The notes: generated by a model from the sequence alone, not told the origin. 32,310 nucleotides of DNA from Cytophagaceae bacterium (GCA_026785975.1 JAJAZB010000314.1:1-32310), one strand, 5' to 3'; numbered from the stretch's first letter, positions 16,301 to 22,701 are shown. A program made the numbers and translations.

Positions 16301-17264
16301 ACTCGACGCCTTCGAGGTGTGCGCCTTTGATATTCATCACTACGGTCCAGGGAATGAGTTTGTCGCCGTCGTGGTAGGTTGTGAAATCGGCGTCCTGGCC
16401 TTTTTCGCTGAAATACGCCAACACGCGGTCTTTGGCCAGCACCACGTTGACGGGCAGGTAGGTGTAGGGGTTCAGGGTTTTGACCAACGCGTAGTCAATG
16501 TTTTTGCCCACGGTCAGGGCCGAGTTGGCGGGTAACGTCCAGGGCGTGGTCGTCCAGGCCAGGATATACACGTAATTGGTGCTGGCGGCGTCGAAGAGGT
16601 AGGCCGATTTGCCGGTGAGTTTCACCTTAAACTGCGCCACGATGCTCACGTCCTTGATTTCCTTGTACGTGCCGGGCATATTCAACTCGTGGGAACTCAA
16701 GCCCGTACCCGCCGCCGGAGAGTACGGCTGAATGGTGTAACCCTTGTAAAGTAAACCCTTGTTGTACAGTTCCTTGAGCAGGTACCACAGCGTTTCGATG
16801 TACTCGTTTTCATAGGTGACGTACGGGTGCTCAAGGTCCACCCAGTAGCCCATACGCTCGGTCAGGGTGTTCCACTGGTCGGTAAATTTCATGACCGCTT
16901 CCCGGCACTTCTGGTTGTAGTCGGCGATCGAAATAGTTTTGCCAATATCTTCCTTCGTGATGCCCAACTCCTTTTCCACCTGCAATTCGATGGGCAGGCC
17001 GTGGGTATCCCAACCGCCTTTGCGCTTCACCTGATTGCCTTTGAGGGTTTGATAGCGGCAAAAAACGTCCTTGATGGTCCGGGCCATGACGTGGTGAATC
17101 CCCGGCGAGCCATTGGCCGAAGGCGGGCCTTCGTAAAACGTAAAGCTGGGCTGGCCCTCCCGCTGGCTAACCGACGCTTCAAAAATGCCATTCTCTTGCC
17201 AAAACGCGAGAATTTCATCGGCCACGGCGGCGTAATCGAGGGCTTTGTATTCGTTAAAGTTCAT
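13353..17264 (-). CDS. ileS: Isoleucyl-tRNA synthetase with an inserted DUF559 nuclease domain
   Basis: A 1303-residue class I synthetase that charges tRNA-Ile. The HIGH-type motif is in PSANGSPGIHHVMART, the editing-domain entry in LAWTTTPWTLPANSALTVG, the isoleucine-pocket region in DLIDVWFDSGAMPYAQW, and KMSKS appears as KMSKR (about residue 842). The anticodon-binding domain follows, with RRRFWRGGLTEDKRAGY. Bacteroidetes IleRS is usually about 1130-1150 residues; the surplus is an in-frame insert at about residues 584-739, between GSRTK and LDLHRPYVDEIYL, described separately. A small low-complexity piece (QFLISNFQFLIN) near residue 1175 comes from a heptad tract. The ATG at 17264 (MNFNEYKALDY) matches the family start; an upstream GTG would add a leader-derived 22 residues. 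It must be functional, since no second ileS is visible here. Confidence 0.93.
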   Translation of the reverse strand: MNFNEYKALDYAAVADEILAFWQENGIFEASVSQREGQPSFTFYEGPPSANGSPGIHHVMARTIKDVFCRYQTLKGNQVKRKGGWDTHGLPIELQVEKELGITKEDIGKTISIADYNQKCREAVMKFTDQWNTLTERMGYWVDLEHPYVTYENEYIETLWYLLKELYNKGLLYKGYTIQPYSPAAGTGLSSHELNMPGTYKEIKDVSIVAQFKVKLTGKSAYLFDAASTNYVYILAWTTTPWTLPANSALTVGKNIDYALVKTLNPYTYLPVNVVLAKDRVLAYFSEKGQDADFTTYHDGDKLIPWTVVMNIKGAHLEGVEYEQLLPYVTPEIRPGTLPAFRVISGDFVTTEDGTGVVHTSPTFGADDFRVARQTGIPSIMVKDETGKEVPIVDKRGRFVAEITDFAGEFVKEQYLSDEEKEAERVKQAREKYLSVDERIGIKLKTENKAFNVQKFDHPYPHCWRTDKPVLYYPLDSWFIRTTAVKDKLIALNKTINWKPESTGTGRFGNWLENLVDWNLSRSRYWGTPLPIWRSEDGEEVCIGSIAELESSIKHALKDDALSEEQRAANEMFLAKIVGSRTKPHPRPFSDGEGGNALVDNVFTANEDAWRILKEYGRSNRKAPTKAEDTLWQVVRNNNLGVKFRRQYAIGVYIADFVSIPARLVVEVDGEIHQTADYPQYDQARTEYLKEAGFDVIRFTNEEVLNETERVKNSIQAEAEKLLHQRTPSPSERGPGGEALDLHRPYVDEIYLVSPSGKVMTRELDLIDVWFDSGAMPYAQWHYPFENKEIFEKSYPADFISEGVDQTRGWFFTLHALSTLLNDSVAFKNVLSTGLVLDKNGNKMSKRLGNAADPFKTLDQYGADPVRWYMATNANPWDNLRFNLDGVTEVRNKFFGTLTNTYAFFALYANVDGYELNEFDRLPHEKLPELDRWILSKLNSLIKDVDAFYADYDVTKAGRAIQDFVTDQLSNWYLRLSRRRFWRGGLTEDKRAGYETLQHCLVTVSQLMSPIAPFYADWLYRNMTNHIRGKAKAMRSPLRHESVHLTTLHPAESEHIDPELEASMDLAQRVSSLVHSIRKVNRLKVRQPLSRVLIPVLNADVKRQLARVEDLIKAEVNVKAVEYLDDASGILNKKVKPNFKTLGPKFGPKMKEVANGIQAMTATDIAELEKNGQFLISNFQFLINLEDVEIQSEDLPGFLTAQEAGLTVALDVTLTDDLRHEGIARDFVNRIQNVRKDQGFDVTDRITISVKTPAELVKTALEANREYICTETQALSLNFLPELHDAVVVDMDEYQLEVRVEVV
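13714..13748. repeat. Heptad tract inside the ileS coding region
   Basis: The plus strand shows AATTAGA AATTGGA, AATTGGA AATTAGA, AATTG in exact 7-nt register. On the coding strand it is read in frame as QFLISNFQFLIN near the C-terminus of IleRS. It resembles the heptad arms in the spacers but without an inverted partner. It probably forms a tolerated loop. Confidence 0.65.
15050..15088 (+). repeat. Left boundary palindrome of the DUF559 cassette
   Basis: The sequence CCTCACCCCCCGGCCCCC, then TCTCCGATGGAGAGGGGG, places a hairpin (CCCCCTCTCC-GAT-GGAGAGGGGG) next to a CCTCACCCCCC arm at the outer end. It is the inverse of 15478-15515 with only a few differences, and of the same family as the two copies at 19561-19651. 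Confidence 0.8.
15478..15515 (-). repeat. Right boundary palindrome of the DUF559 cassette
   Basis: The sequence ACCCCCCTCTCCATCGGAGA, then AGGGCCGGGGGTGAGG, mirrors the left copy, with the TGAGG end pointing outward. The hairpin core is CCCTCTCC-ATC-GGAGAAGG. Confidence 0.8.
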
Positions 17265-17285
17265 GGGAATTGCCTGTAAAAAAGA

Positions 17286-17320
17286 GGACGGATTTCTGGT
17301 GAAACCCGTCCGCTTCGGAC
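17286..17320 (-). promoter_or_regulatory. Leader terminator/antiterminator candidate upstream of ileS
   Basis: On the minus strand the ileS leader contains GTCCGAAGCGGAC (17320-17308), a perfect small hairpin. It overlaps GGACGGGTTTC-ACCA-GAAATCCGTCC (17311-17286), an 11-bp stem with one G-U pair followed at once by TCTTTTTT. The second has the form of an intrinsic terminator 22 nt ahead of the start codon. Both hairpins need the GGAC bases at 17311-17308, so they are mutually exclusive. This suggests transcription attenuation of ileS. No T-box elements are seen. Confidence 0.5.
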
Positions 17321-17329
17321 TTAGTGGCA

Positions 17330-17337
17330 CAAAGTTA
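17330..17337 (-). promoter_or_regulatory. ileS: ileS promoter -7 element
   Basis: TAACTTTG on the minus strand is a perfect TAnnTTTG match. About 20 nt further upstream is TTC instead of the preferred TTG. A start of transcription near 17323 would give a leader of about 60 nt beginning with the GTCCG hairpin. Confidence 0.55.
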
Positions 17338-17477
17338 CGCGATTTGAAGCGGTTTTAGAATGGTGCTTTTTTCGCCCCTCCCGTTTCGTTCGGATCGCTT
17401 TCGCTTTCGCTGTACGCATCAACCGGTTAAGCCCACGTCGCTATGTCCTTTTTTCTGCTTTTTTTTGTAAAACTTCG

Positions 17478-18065
17478 TTGAACCCCTCGTCTCTGAGAAG
17501 ACAAGCCATAAATACTTCGCATCTTCTGCTCTTCGTTGCCGCCGGACTTGTCCTAATTGAAATTCAACCTCGTTCAATTTGGAACAACCGGCCCTCCACT
17601 CATCGCCAATTTATAGCCCGCCAAGATTCTCTTCCGGGTTCAACCAAGGGTGAAGAACGCGAAATTGGTGGCGTCAGGCTATGTTGATGCCCGCCGGGAC
17701 AATTCCAGATGGGTAGCCCGTCCAACGAACCAGTGCGGCGGTACGATGAAACCCAGGTTGCAGTGACGCTCACCCGAGGGTTTTGGATGGGTAAATATGA
17801 GGTGCCGCAGGGACAATGGAAACGAGTGATTGGCGAGTACCCGGATACGCTTCGGGTAGGGATCGGGGATGACTTTCCCATGCACACAGTTAGTTACATC
17901 GAGGCGGAAGGCTTCTGTCGAAAGCTAACGAGCAAGCCCGCGCGTCGGGGCGGGGCCTGGATCGAGGAGGGATGTACCTGCCGATCGGCCTACCGAATCC
18001 GGTACGAACCCGAGCGGCGGTCCGATCACATTGGCTTTCGCATTGCCATTGCCCGGACTCGTTAG
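17478..18065 (+). pseudogene. Broken SUMF1 / formylglycine-generating-enzyme family gene
   Basis: The reading frame begins at a TTG (17478) with a signal-like stretch (HLLLFVAAGLVLIEIQ) and reaches STKGEEREIGGVRLC. There it meets a TGA (17685-17687), where the family usually has tryptophan, and then continues in the same frame as CPPGQFQMGSPSNEP, VAVTLTRGFWMGKYEVPQGQ and AEGFCRKLTSKP. It next jumps directly to RRGGAWIEEGCTCRSAYR and SDHIGFRIAIAR, the extreme C-terminal blocks. The central part of the domain (normally about 100 residues with the RLPTEAEWEYA and GNVWEW blocks) is missing. One nonsense change plus a large internal deletion make it non-functional. Such proteins are secreted; some modify sulfatases, many have other or unknown roles. 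The lesions imply relaxed selection. Confidence 0.8.
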
Positions 18066-18112
18066 CCAAAATTCACTTTCCAGGCAACCCAATCGCTGCT
18101 GAGCGATTATTC

Positions 18113-18658
18113 TTACTTCAACGGCACCGAAACCCGGGTTGCATCCCAGGCCAGTACCATCGCCGGGACGCTTTCGTCGAAGGAGATGGTGAATTGTTCC
18201 AGCGGCGGGTTTTGCACCTCGACGGGCACCTGGATTTGTAGCACGTCGGCCTCGGCTTCGCGGCTGGCCACTTGATCGAAGTTTACACCCCAGGAGTATT
18301 GCTTGCCGTTGAAAATCACCGTCCAGGTGTCTTTTTCGGGAATCGTCCAGAGCGTGTATTTTCCGGCGGGCAGGGGTTTGCCACCAATCGTTAGGTCTTT
18401 GTTGGTGGTGAAGGTAGTCGCTTCGTTGGCACCCGTCCGCCACACCTTACCGTAAGGCTCAAGACCGCCGAAAATCACCCGGCCCTTTTTGGAGGGACGA
18501 TTGTAAAACACCGAGATTTCAGCGCCGTTCTGCTTGTACTCGACGGTGGCTTCGGGGCTGGCCTTCTTGGTGTTGGCCTGAATGACTTTAAACGCAACGA
18601 ACAGCAACACGACCAGAACACCAACGACGATGCCGGTCAATTTTAAGGCTTTTTTCAT
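18113..18658 (-). CDS. DUF2911 domain-containing membrane-anchored protein
   Basis: A 181-residue protein with an N-terminal anchor (LTGIVVGVLVVLLFVAFKVI) and a periplasmic DUF2911 domain. The blocks ISVFYNRPSKKGRVIFG, GLEPYGKVWRTGANEATT, LPAGKYTLWTIPEKDTW and VIFNGKQYSWGVNFDQ are characteristic of this Bacteroidetes family, whose function is unknown. It is convergent with the broken SUMF1-family gene (47 nt apart) and divergent from rpmH. No operon partners are visible. Confidence 0.85.
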   Translation of the reverse strand: MKKALKLTGIVVGVLVVLLFVAFKVIQANTKKASPEATVEYKQNGAEISVFYNRPSKKGRVIFGGLEPYGKVWRTGANEATTFTTNKDLTIGGKPLPAGKYTLWTIPEKDTWTVIFNGKQYSWGVNFDQVASREAEADVLQIQVPVEVQNPPLEQFTISFDESVPAMVLAWDATRVSVPLK

Positions 18659-18773
18659 GAAAACGGGTGGGTTAAAAAAAGTTGTGGGTAAATGCGTTTG
18701 CTAAGAAACCAAAATTTTTACTGTTCCGCAAGTGCGCTTCGGCTGTCCGTCCGACTTTTTCCAAGTATCCCTC

Positions 18774-18803
18774 TTGCCTTCCGTAAAAATTTTTCTACCT
18801 TTG
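18774..18803 (+). promoter_or_regulatory. rpmH: rpmH promoter
   Basis: TTG at 18774-18776 and TACCTTTG at 18796-18803, separated by 19 nt, fit the Bacteroidetes primary sigma factor consensus exactly. The rpmH ATG is 45 nt downstream, leaving a leader of about 38 nt. Confidence 0.75.
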
Positions 18804-18848
18804 CCAGCCCAAATTGACACTACACGCCGACACTAATTCGATACGTTC

Positions 18849-19007
18849 ATGAAAAGGACTTTTCAACCTTCCAACCGCAAGCGTCGCAACAAACATGGCT
18901 TTCGCGAGCGCATGAGCACCGCCAATGGTCGCCGGGTTATTACTGCCCGCCGCGCCAAAGGCCGCTGGAAACTCACCGTTGCCGACGAGAAACGCCACAA
19001 GCAGTAG
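18849..19007 (+). CDS. rpmH: 50S ribosomal protein L34
   Basis: A 52-residue, strongly basic protein that begins [20 protein letters not shown] and continues with [20 protein letters not shown], the universal L34 sequence. L34 is a component of the large ribosomal subunit. It lies upstream of rnpA as in most bacteria. Its TAG stop codon lies inside the left arm of the heptad hairpin at 19003-19087, so the 3' end of the gene is part of the structure. The C-terminal tail [10 protein letters not shown] is of ordinary length. Confidence 0.97.
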   Translation: MKRTFQPSNRKRRNKHGFRERMSTANGRRVITARRAKGRWKLTVADEKRHKQ

Positions 19008-19087
19008 TAAAAAGATAAAAGTGAAGAGTGAAAAGTTAATTGTGGAAATTCTAACTTTTCACTCTTCACTTTTATCTTTTTACTACT
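19003..19087. repeat. Perfect 36-bp inverted heptad repeat between rpmH and rnpA
   Basis: Arms 19003-19038 and 19052-19087 are perfectly complementary over 36 bp, with a 13-nt loop. The left arm reads in 7-nt units AGTAGTA AAAAGAT, AAAAGTG AAGAGTG, AAAAGTT. It includes the rpmH stop codon and ends 9 nt before the rnpA ATG. The right arm is followed by TTTT, so it could also act as a strong attenuating terminator before rnpA. Confidence 0.85.
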
Positions 19088-19096
19088 TTTTATTTG

Positions 19097-19504
19097 ATGC
19101 GCGAAACATTTAAGAAGGCCGAACGGCTTTCGAGCAAAAAGATTATTGAACGGCTTTTTGCGAAGGGTAGCGCGGAAACCATCTCGGTTTTCGGCTACCC
19201 TTTTCGTGTTTTGTACCTTTCCGGGGCAACGCCGCCCGATGCTGCCCCGGTTGAACCCCAACCGCCCGCCATCCTGATTTCAGTGTCGAAGCGGTATTTT
19301 AAGAAAGCCGTCGATCGTAATCTCATCAAACGCCGCATCCGCGAGGCTTACCGCCGCAACAAAGGGCTGCTTTTTGAAGGAACCGCCGCCCATCCAGCTA
19401 CCGACATCGCCCTGATTTACGTGGCCAAAGAAAAAATATCGTTTGATGCGTTAGAAAAAAAGCTGAAATTCGTTCTAAAACAGATTGCCAAAGCGACCGT
19501 GTGA
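19097..19504 (+). CDS. rnpA: Ribonuclease P protein component
   Basis: A 135-residue basic protein, the protein subunit that assists RNase P RNA in maturing tRNA 5' ends. The start is typical (RETFKKAERLSSKKIIERLF). The RNR signature region is VDRNLIKRRIREAYRRNK (about residues 72-89), preceded by ILISVSKRYFKKA. The ATG at 19097 is preferred over a TTG one codon earlier. The rpmH-rnpA order is conserved, but the two genes are separated here by a very strong hairpin. The usual next genes (yidD, yidC) are absent; a paired palindrome follows instead. Confidence 0.95.
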   Translation: MRETFKKAERLSSKKIIERLFAKGSAETISVFGYPFRVLYLSGATPPDAAPVEPQPPAILISVSKRYFKKAVDRNLIKRRIREAYRRNKGLLFEGTAAHPATDIALIYVAKEKISFDALEKKLKFVLKQIAKATV

Positions 19505-19534
19505 TTTTGTGAATGATTTTTGCAGCAACTCTGT

Positions 19535-19666
19535 TAGGACTATCGCTCACGGGGCCTGGAGCCTCCCCCCCGGCCCCTCTCCGGTGGAGAGGGGTGACTC
19601 AGAAACCTGGATTACCTCCCCTCTCCACCGGAGAGGGGCCGGGGGTGAGGCTAAGCGAAAGTCCTA
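19535..19666. repeat. Paired palindromic element (empty counterpart of the DUF559 cassette ends)
   Basis: Two inverted copies of the palindrome that bounds the DUF559 cassette lie at 19561-19596 (CCCCTCTCCGGTGGAGAGGGG core) and 19614-19651 (CCCCTCTCCACCGGAGAGGGG core). Their CCTC/GAGG arms face outward and a 17-nt spacer separates them. An outer inverted repeat encloses the pair: TAGGACTATCGCT (19535-19547) against AGCGAAAGTCCTA (19654-19666), 12 of 13 complementary. The orientation equals that in ileS, but no gene lies between. It could also terminate the rnpA transcript. Confidence 0.8.
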
Positions 19667-19720
19667 TCTGTACGATTCCTGTTCTCTTTTTTTAGAAATC
19701 TTGTTTTGACCGACATTTCC

Positions 19721-21379
19721 ATGAAACGCCGTTCCCTCAAACTCCTCCTGCTGACCGGCCTGACCGGAATCGGCCTCACGTTCGCTTCGTTCACCGATCC
19801 TGGTGATCGCTTTTTTGAGATTGCCAAAAACCTGGACATTTTCGCTACCCTGTTTAAGGAACTCAATACGTACTACGTCGACGAGATCAACCCCAACAAA
19901 ACGATGCGCGCCAGCATTGAGGCCATGCTCAAATCGCTCGATCCGTACACCAACTACTTCCCGGAAGACGACATTGAGGATTACATGACCATGACCACTG
20001 GCAAGTACAACGGCATCGGGGCGCTCATTGGCACCCGGCAGGGGCAGCACCTGGTCATGATGGTGTACGAGGAAACGCCCGCCGAAAAAGCGGGTCTGAA
20101 AATTGGCGACGAAATTCTGAAAATCGACGGGGTGGATTTGAAAAGTCGGCCCGGCCTCGACATTGGCAAACTGCTGAAGGGCCAAACGGGTACGTCGGTA
20201 AAACTGACCGTAAAACGCTACGGTCAGCAATCCAGTGAAGAACTATCGGTGGGCCGCGACGTGGTCAAAATGACCAACGTGCCCTACTACGGCATGGTTT
20301 CGGACGAAGTGGGCTACATCGACTTGAAGGATTTTACCAACACGGCTTCGCGGGAAGTACGGGCGGCATTCCAGGATTTGAAGGGCAAGGGCATGAAGAA
20401 ACTCATCCTCGACCTGCGCGACAACCCCGGCGGATTGCTCAACATGGCGGTGGATATTTCCAACGTGTTTATTCCAAAAGATGCCGAAGTCGTGAGTACC
20501 AAAGGCAAAGTGACGGAGTGGAACAAAACCTACACGGCACTCAATCCGGCGATGGACGCCGAAATGCCCTTGGTCGTCCTGACCAACAGCCGCAGCGCCT
20601 CAGCCGCTGAAATCGTGGCCGGTGTGATCCAGGATTACGACCGGGGCGTATTGGTCGGACAGCGCAGTTTTGGCAAAGGATTGGTACAGGTTACCCGCGA
20701 TTTATCGTACAATTCCAAGTTGAAAGTGACCACGGCCAAGTACTACATCCCGTCGGGGCGTTGCATTCAGGCCATTGATTACAGCCACCGCAACCCGGAT
20801 GGTTCCGTGGGCAAAATTGCGGATTCGTTGAAGGCCGCCTTCAAGACCAAAAACGGGCGGGCGGTGTACGACGGGGGCGGCATTGCGCCCGACGTGGACG
20901 TTGAAAAGATGGTCCCCGCAGCGGTCACGGCCAGCCTGATGCAAAAAGGGCTGCTTTTCGACTACGCCAACAAGTACCACCACGACCATCCGACCGTTAA
21001 GCCTGCCCGCGAGTTCTTTTTATCCGACACCGACTATCAGGGTTTCACCAAGTGGCTGGCCGACAAGGAGTACGATTACACGACGCAGGTCGAGCGGGAG
21101 TTTGACGAATTAGAGGCCTCGGCTAAAAAGGAAAAATACTACGACGGCGTCCAGGAGCAATTGAAGTCGCTCCGTACAAAGTTATCGCACAGCAAAGAAA
21201 CCGATTTGCAAAAGTTCAAGGACGAAATCAAGTACCAATTGGAGCAGGAGATTGTGGTGCATTATTATTTGCAAAAAGGCGTTCGTGAGCTTTCTTTCGC
21301 CAAAGACCCGGAAATCCAAACTGCCGTTAAACTCTTCGCCGATATGCCCCGGTATCAAGCGATCTTGAAAGGAAAGTAG
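19721..21379 (+). CDS. C-terminal processing peptidase, S41 family
   Basis: A 552-residue exported serine protease. The signal or anchor (LKLLLLTGLTGIGLTFASF) is followed by a helical segment, a PDZ domain (about residues 80-165, with GIGALIGTRQGQHLVMMV and EETPAEKAGLKIGDEILKI) and the S41 catalytic domain. The latter carries LKGKGMKKLILDLRDNPGG, the serine motif NSRSASAAEIVAGV (about residues 289-302) and the lysine motif QRSFGKGLVQ (about 320), the Ser-Lys pair of CtpA/Prc enzymes. These proteases trim or degrade periplasmic proteins at their C-termini. I prefer the ATG at 19721 (MKRRSL) over an in-frame TTG at 19706. tsaB follows after a 97-nt spacer that is one long perfect hairpin. Confidence 0.92.
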   Translation: MKRRSLKLLLLTGLTGIGLTFASFTDPGDRFFEIAKNLDIFATLFKELNTYYVDEINPNKTMRASIEAMLKSLDPYTNYFPEDDIEDYMTMTTGKYNGIGALIGTRQGQHLVMMVYEETPAEKAGLKIGDEILKIDGVDLKSRPGLDIGKLLKGQTGTSVKLTVKRYGQQSSEELSVGRDVVKMTNVPYYGMVSDEVGYIDLKDFTNTASREVRAAFQDLKGKGMKKLILDLRDNPGGLLNMAVDISNVFIPKDAEVVSTKGKVTEWNKTYTALNPAMDAEMPLVVLTNSRSASAAEIVAGVIQDYDRGVLVGQRSFGKGLVQVTRDLSYNSKLKVTTAKYYIPSGRCIQAIDYSHRNPDGSVGKIADSLKAAFKTKNGRAVYDGGGIAPDVDVEKMVPAAVTASLMQKGLLFDYANKYHHDHPTVKPAREFFLSDTDYQGFTKWLADKEYDYTTQVEREFDELEASAKKEKYYDGVQEQLKSLRTKLSHSKETDLQKFKDEIKYQLEQEIVVHYYLQKGVRELSFAKDPEIQTAVKLFADMPRYQAILKGK

Positions 21380-21475
21380 GGCAATTTAGGGCATAGAGCA
21401 TAGGGCAGAGGGCATAGTTGGCTTACGCAAATTTAACTATGCCCTCTGCCCTATGCTCTATGCCCTAAATTGCCC
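21379..21475. repeat. Perfect 41-bp inverted heptad repeat between ctp and tsaB
   Basis: Arms 21379-21419 and 21435-21475 are perfectly complementary over 41 bp, loop 15 nt. The left arm contains heptads TTAGGGC ATAGAGC, ATAGGGC AGAGGGC, ATAGTT. It starts with the last base of the protease TAG stop and ends one base before the tsaB ATG (21477). The spacer contains nothing else. Confidence 0.9.
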
Positions 21476-21476
21476 C

Positions 21477-22160
21477 ATGCCCTTACTTCTTTCCCTCGAA
21501 ACCTCCACCCGCGTCTGTTCCGTAGCCTTGCACCAGCATGGCGTTTTGCTGGCCTGCTACGAGTTGCTGACTGAAAAATCGCATTCGGGAATGCTGACAA
21601 CGTTGGTGCAACAGGTCGTTGAACACGCCGGGGTTTCGTTGAATCAGCTTGACGCCATCGCGGTCGCCAAAGGCCCGGGTTCGTACACGGGTTTGCGCAT
21701 CGGGGTTTCAACCGCCAAAGGACTTTGTTACGCCCTTGAAAAGCCCTTGATTTCGGTCAATACCCTCGAAGCGATGGCCTCACAAATCCGCGATTTTATG
21801 CCGGTTGAAGCGCTGCTTTGTCCCTTGCTCGACGCCAGACGCATGGAAGTGTACTGTGGTTTGTTCGACACGCAGTTGAATATCGTTGAACCCACGCAGG
21901 CCAAAATTATGGATGAATCGGCCTTTGCCAGTTATCTTTCTGACCGACCTATTTTCTTCTTCGGCGAAGGCGCGGCTAAATGTCAGCCGCTGTTGAGCCA
22001 ACACCGCAACGCCCACTTTCCCACCACGCTGGTTTATCCCAGTGCCCGCACTATTGGCCTATTGGCTACGCGAGCCTACCAAAACGGCCTGTTTGAAGAC
22101 GTAGTGACCTTCGAACCTTTTTACCTGAAAGAATTTCTTGTTGCCAAAAAGAATACGTAA
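21477..22160 (+). CDS. tsaB: tRNA threonylcarbamoyladenosine biosynthesis protein TsaB
   Basis: A 227-residue ASKHA-fold protein, the scaffold partner of TsaD in making the t6A modification at position 37 of ANN-decoding tRNAs. The N-terminal phosphate-1-like motif LLSLETSTRVCSVAL and the central block AKGPGSYTGLRIGVSTAKG, followed by NTLEAMA, are diagnostic. I chose the ATG at 21477 (MPLLLSLET). The in-frame start at 21453 lies inside the hairpin arm and would add the repeat-derived MLYALNCP. With the hairpin arm ending one base before the ATG, the start codon could be buried in RNA structure. Confidence 0.95.
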   Translation: MPLLLSLETSTRVCSVALHQHGVLLACYELLTEKSHSGMLTTLVQQVVEHAGVSLNQLDAIAVAKGPGSYTGLRIGVSTAKGLCYALEKPLISVNTLEAMASQIRDFMPVEALLCPLLDARRMEVYCGLFDTQLNIVEPTQAKIMDESAFASYLSDRPIFFFGEGAAKCQPLLSQHRNAHFPTTLVYPSARTIGLLATRAYQNGLFEDVVTFEPFYLKEFLVAKKNT

Positions 22161-22178
22161 GCGGGGGAAGAGGGCATG

Positions 22179-22325
22179 AAAAAGCGCCGAGGCAAAGCCC
22201 CGGCGCAATGAAGAATCAGATTCTTCAGAACTTGTTTTATAAAATTGATAGGGTACCTAAAAGAAGCAAGCCGCGCCGCCGCGCTGGTATCTCCCTCAGT
22301 GGCTTATGGTTGACACCAATTGCAT
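22179..22325 (-). ncRNA. Candidate small RNA ending at a terminator
   Basis: On the minus strand a -7-like TACTTTTA (22337-22330) is followed by a stable hairpin (ACACCA..TGGTGT, 22330-22313), a GC-rich middle (GCGCGGCGGCGCGG) and an intrinsic terminator (22206-22184, then TTTTTC). A short frame, MQLVSTISH, begins in the hairpin and may be chance. The -33 element is poor. No known RNA family is recognised. Confidence 0.25.
22184..22206 (-). terminator. Intrinsic terminator, minus strand, first of two
   Basis: GCGCCG (22184-22189) pairs with CGGCGC (22201-22206), with partial pairing inside. In minus-strand direction the stem is followed by TTTTTC. On the plus strand there is no T-run, so it does not terminate tsaB efficiently by itself. 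Confidence 0.65.
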
Positions 22326-22407
22326 GGTGTAAAAGTAAGGAAATTTGGTTGATTGTTTGAACAGTGATTAAATATTCAATGCACTTTGGATAAAAATCAA
22401 CACAAAA

Positions 22408-22435
22408 AAGCGCCGAAGTAAAACTCCGGCGCTTT
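22408..22435 (-). terminator. Intrinsic terminator, minus strand, second of two
   Basis: AAAGCGCCG (22408-22416) pairs with CGGCGCTTT (22427-22435). On the minus strand it is followed by TTTTTTGTG when the A-run at 22404-22409 is counted. It shares its stem sequence with the terminator at 22184-22206, suggesting a tandem duplication. Confidence 0.7.
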
Positions 22436-22701
22436 GGTACCCTATCAGATAACTTTGGTGAAAATCCGACCTACCACAGTCAGAATTAAACCAAGGGGTA
22501 TAAATTAATCCGGCCAGGCCGGGTTCATTTCTCAGAAACAACCTCAACGCGGGGTCAAGATCATCCTATAATTTATGGCGGTATGCACTAAATTAATGGT
22601 ATCCCTGAATAGCAGAATCCCATTTCAAGGGTATATCAAAGCTGATACCCTAAATGTAACCTACCCGAGCAAAAAAAATTTTAAAAGGCCAGGCGATTGG
22701 G

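Noticed and set aside
17265-17337. T-box riboswitch before ileS
   Set aside because: No specifier loop or T-box consensus is present, and the leader is only about 60 nt long.
17685-17687. In-frame TGA as selenocysteine or recoded codon
   Set aside because: The family has tryptophan here, no suitable downstream hairpin was noticed, and the gene is also deleted in its core.
21379-21475. CRISPR-like repeats in the heptad spacers
   Set aside because: Units are 7 nt, tandem without spacers, and arranged as inverted arms. There are no cas genes.
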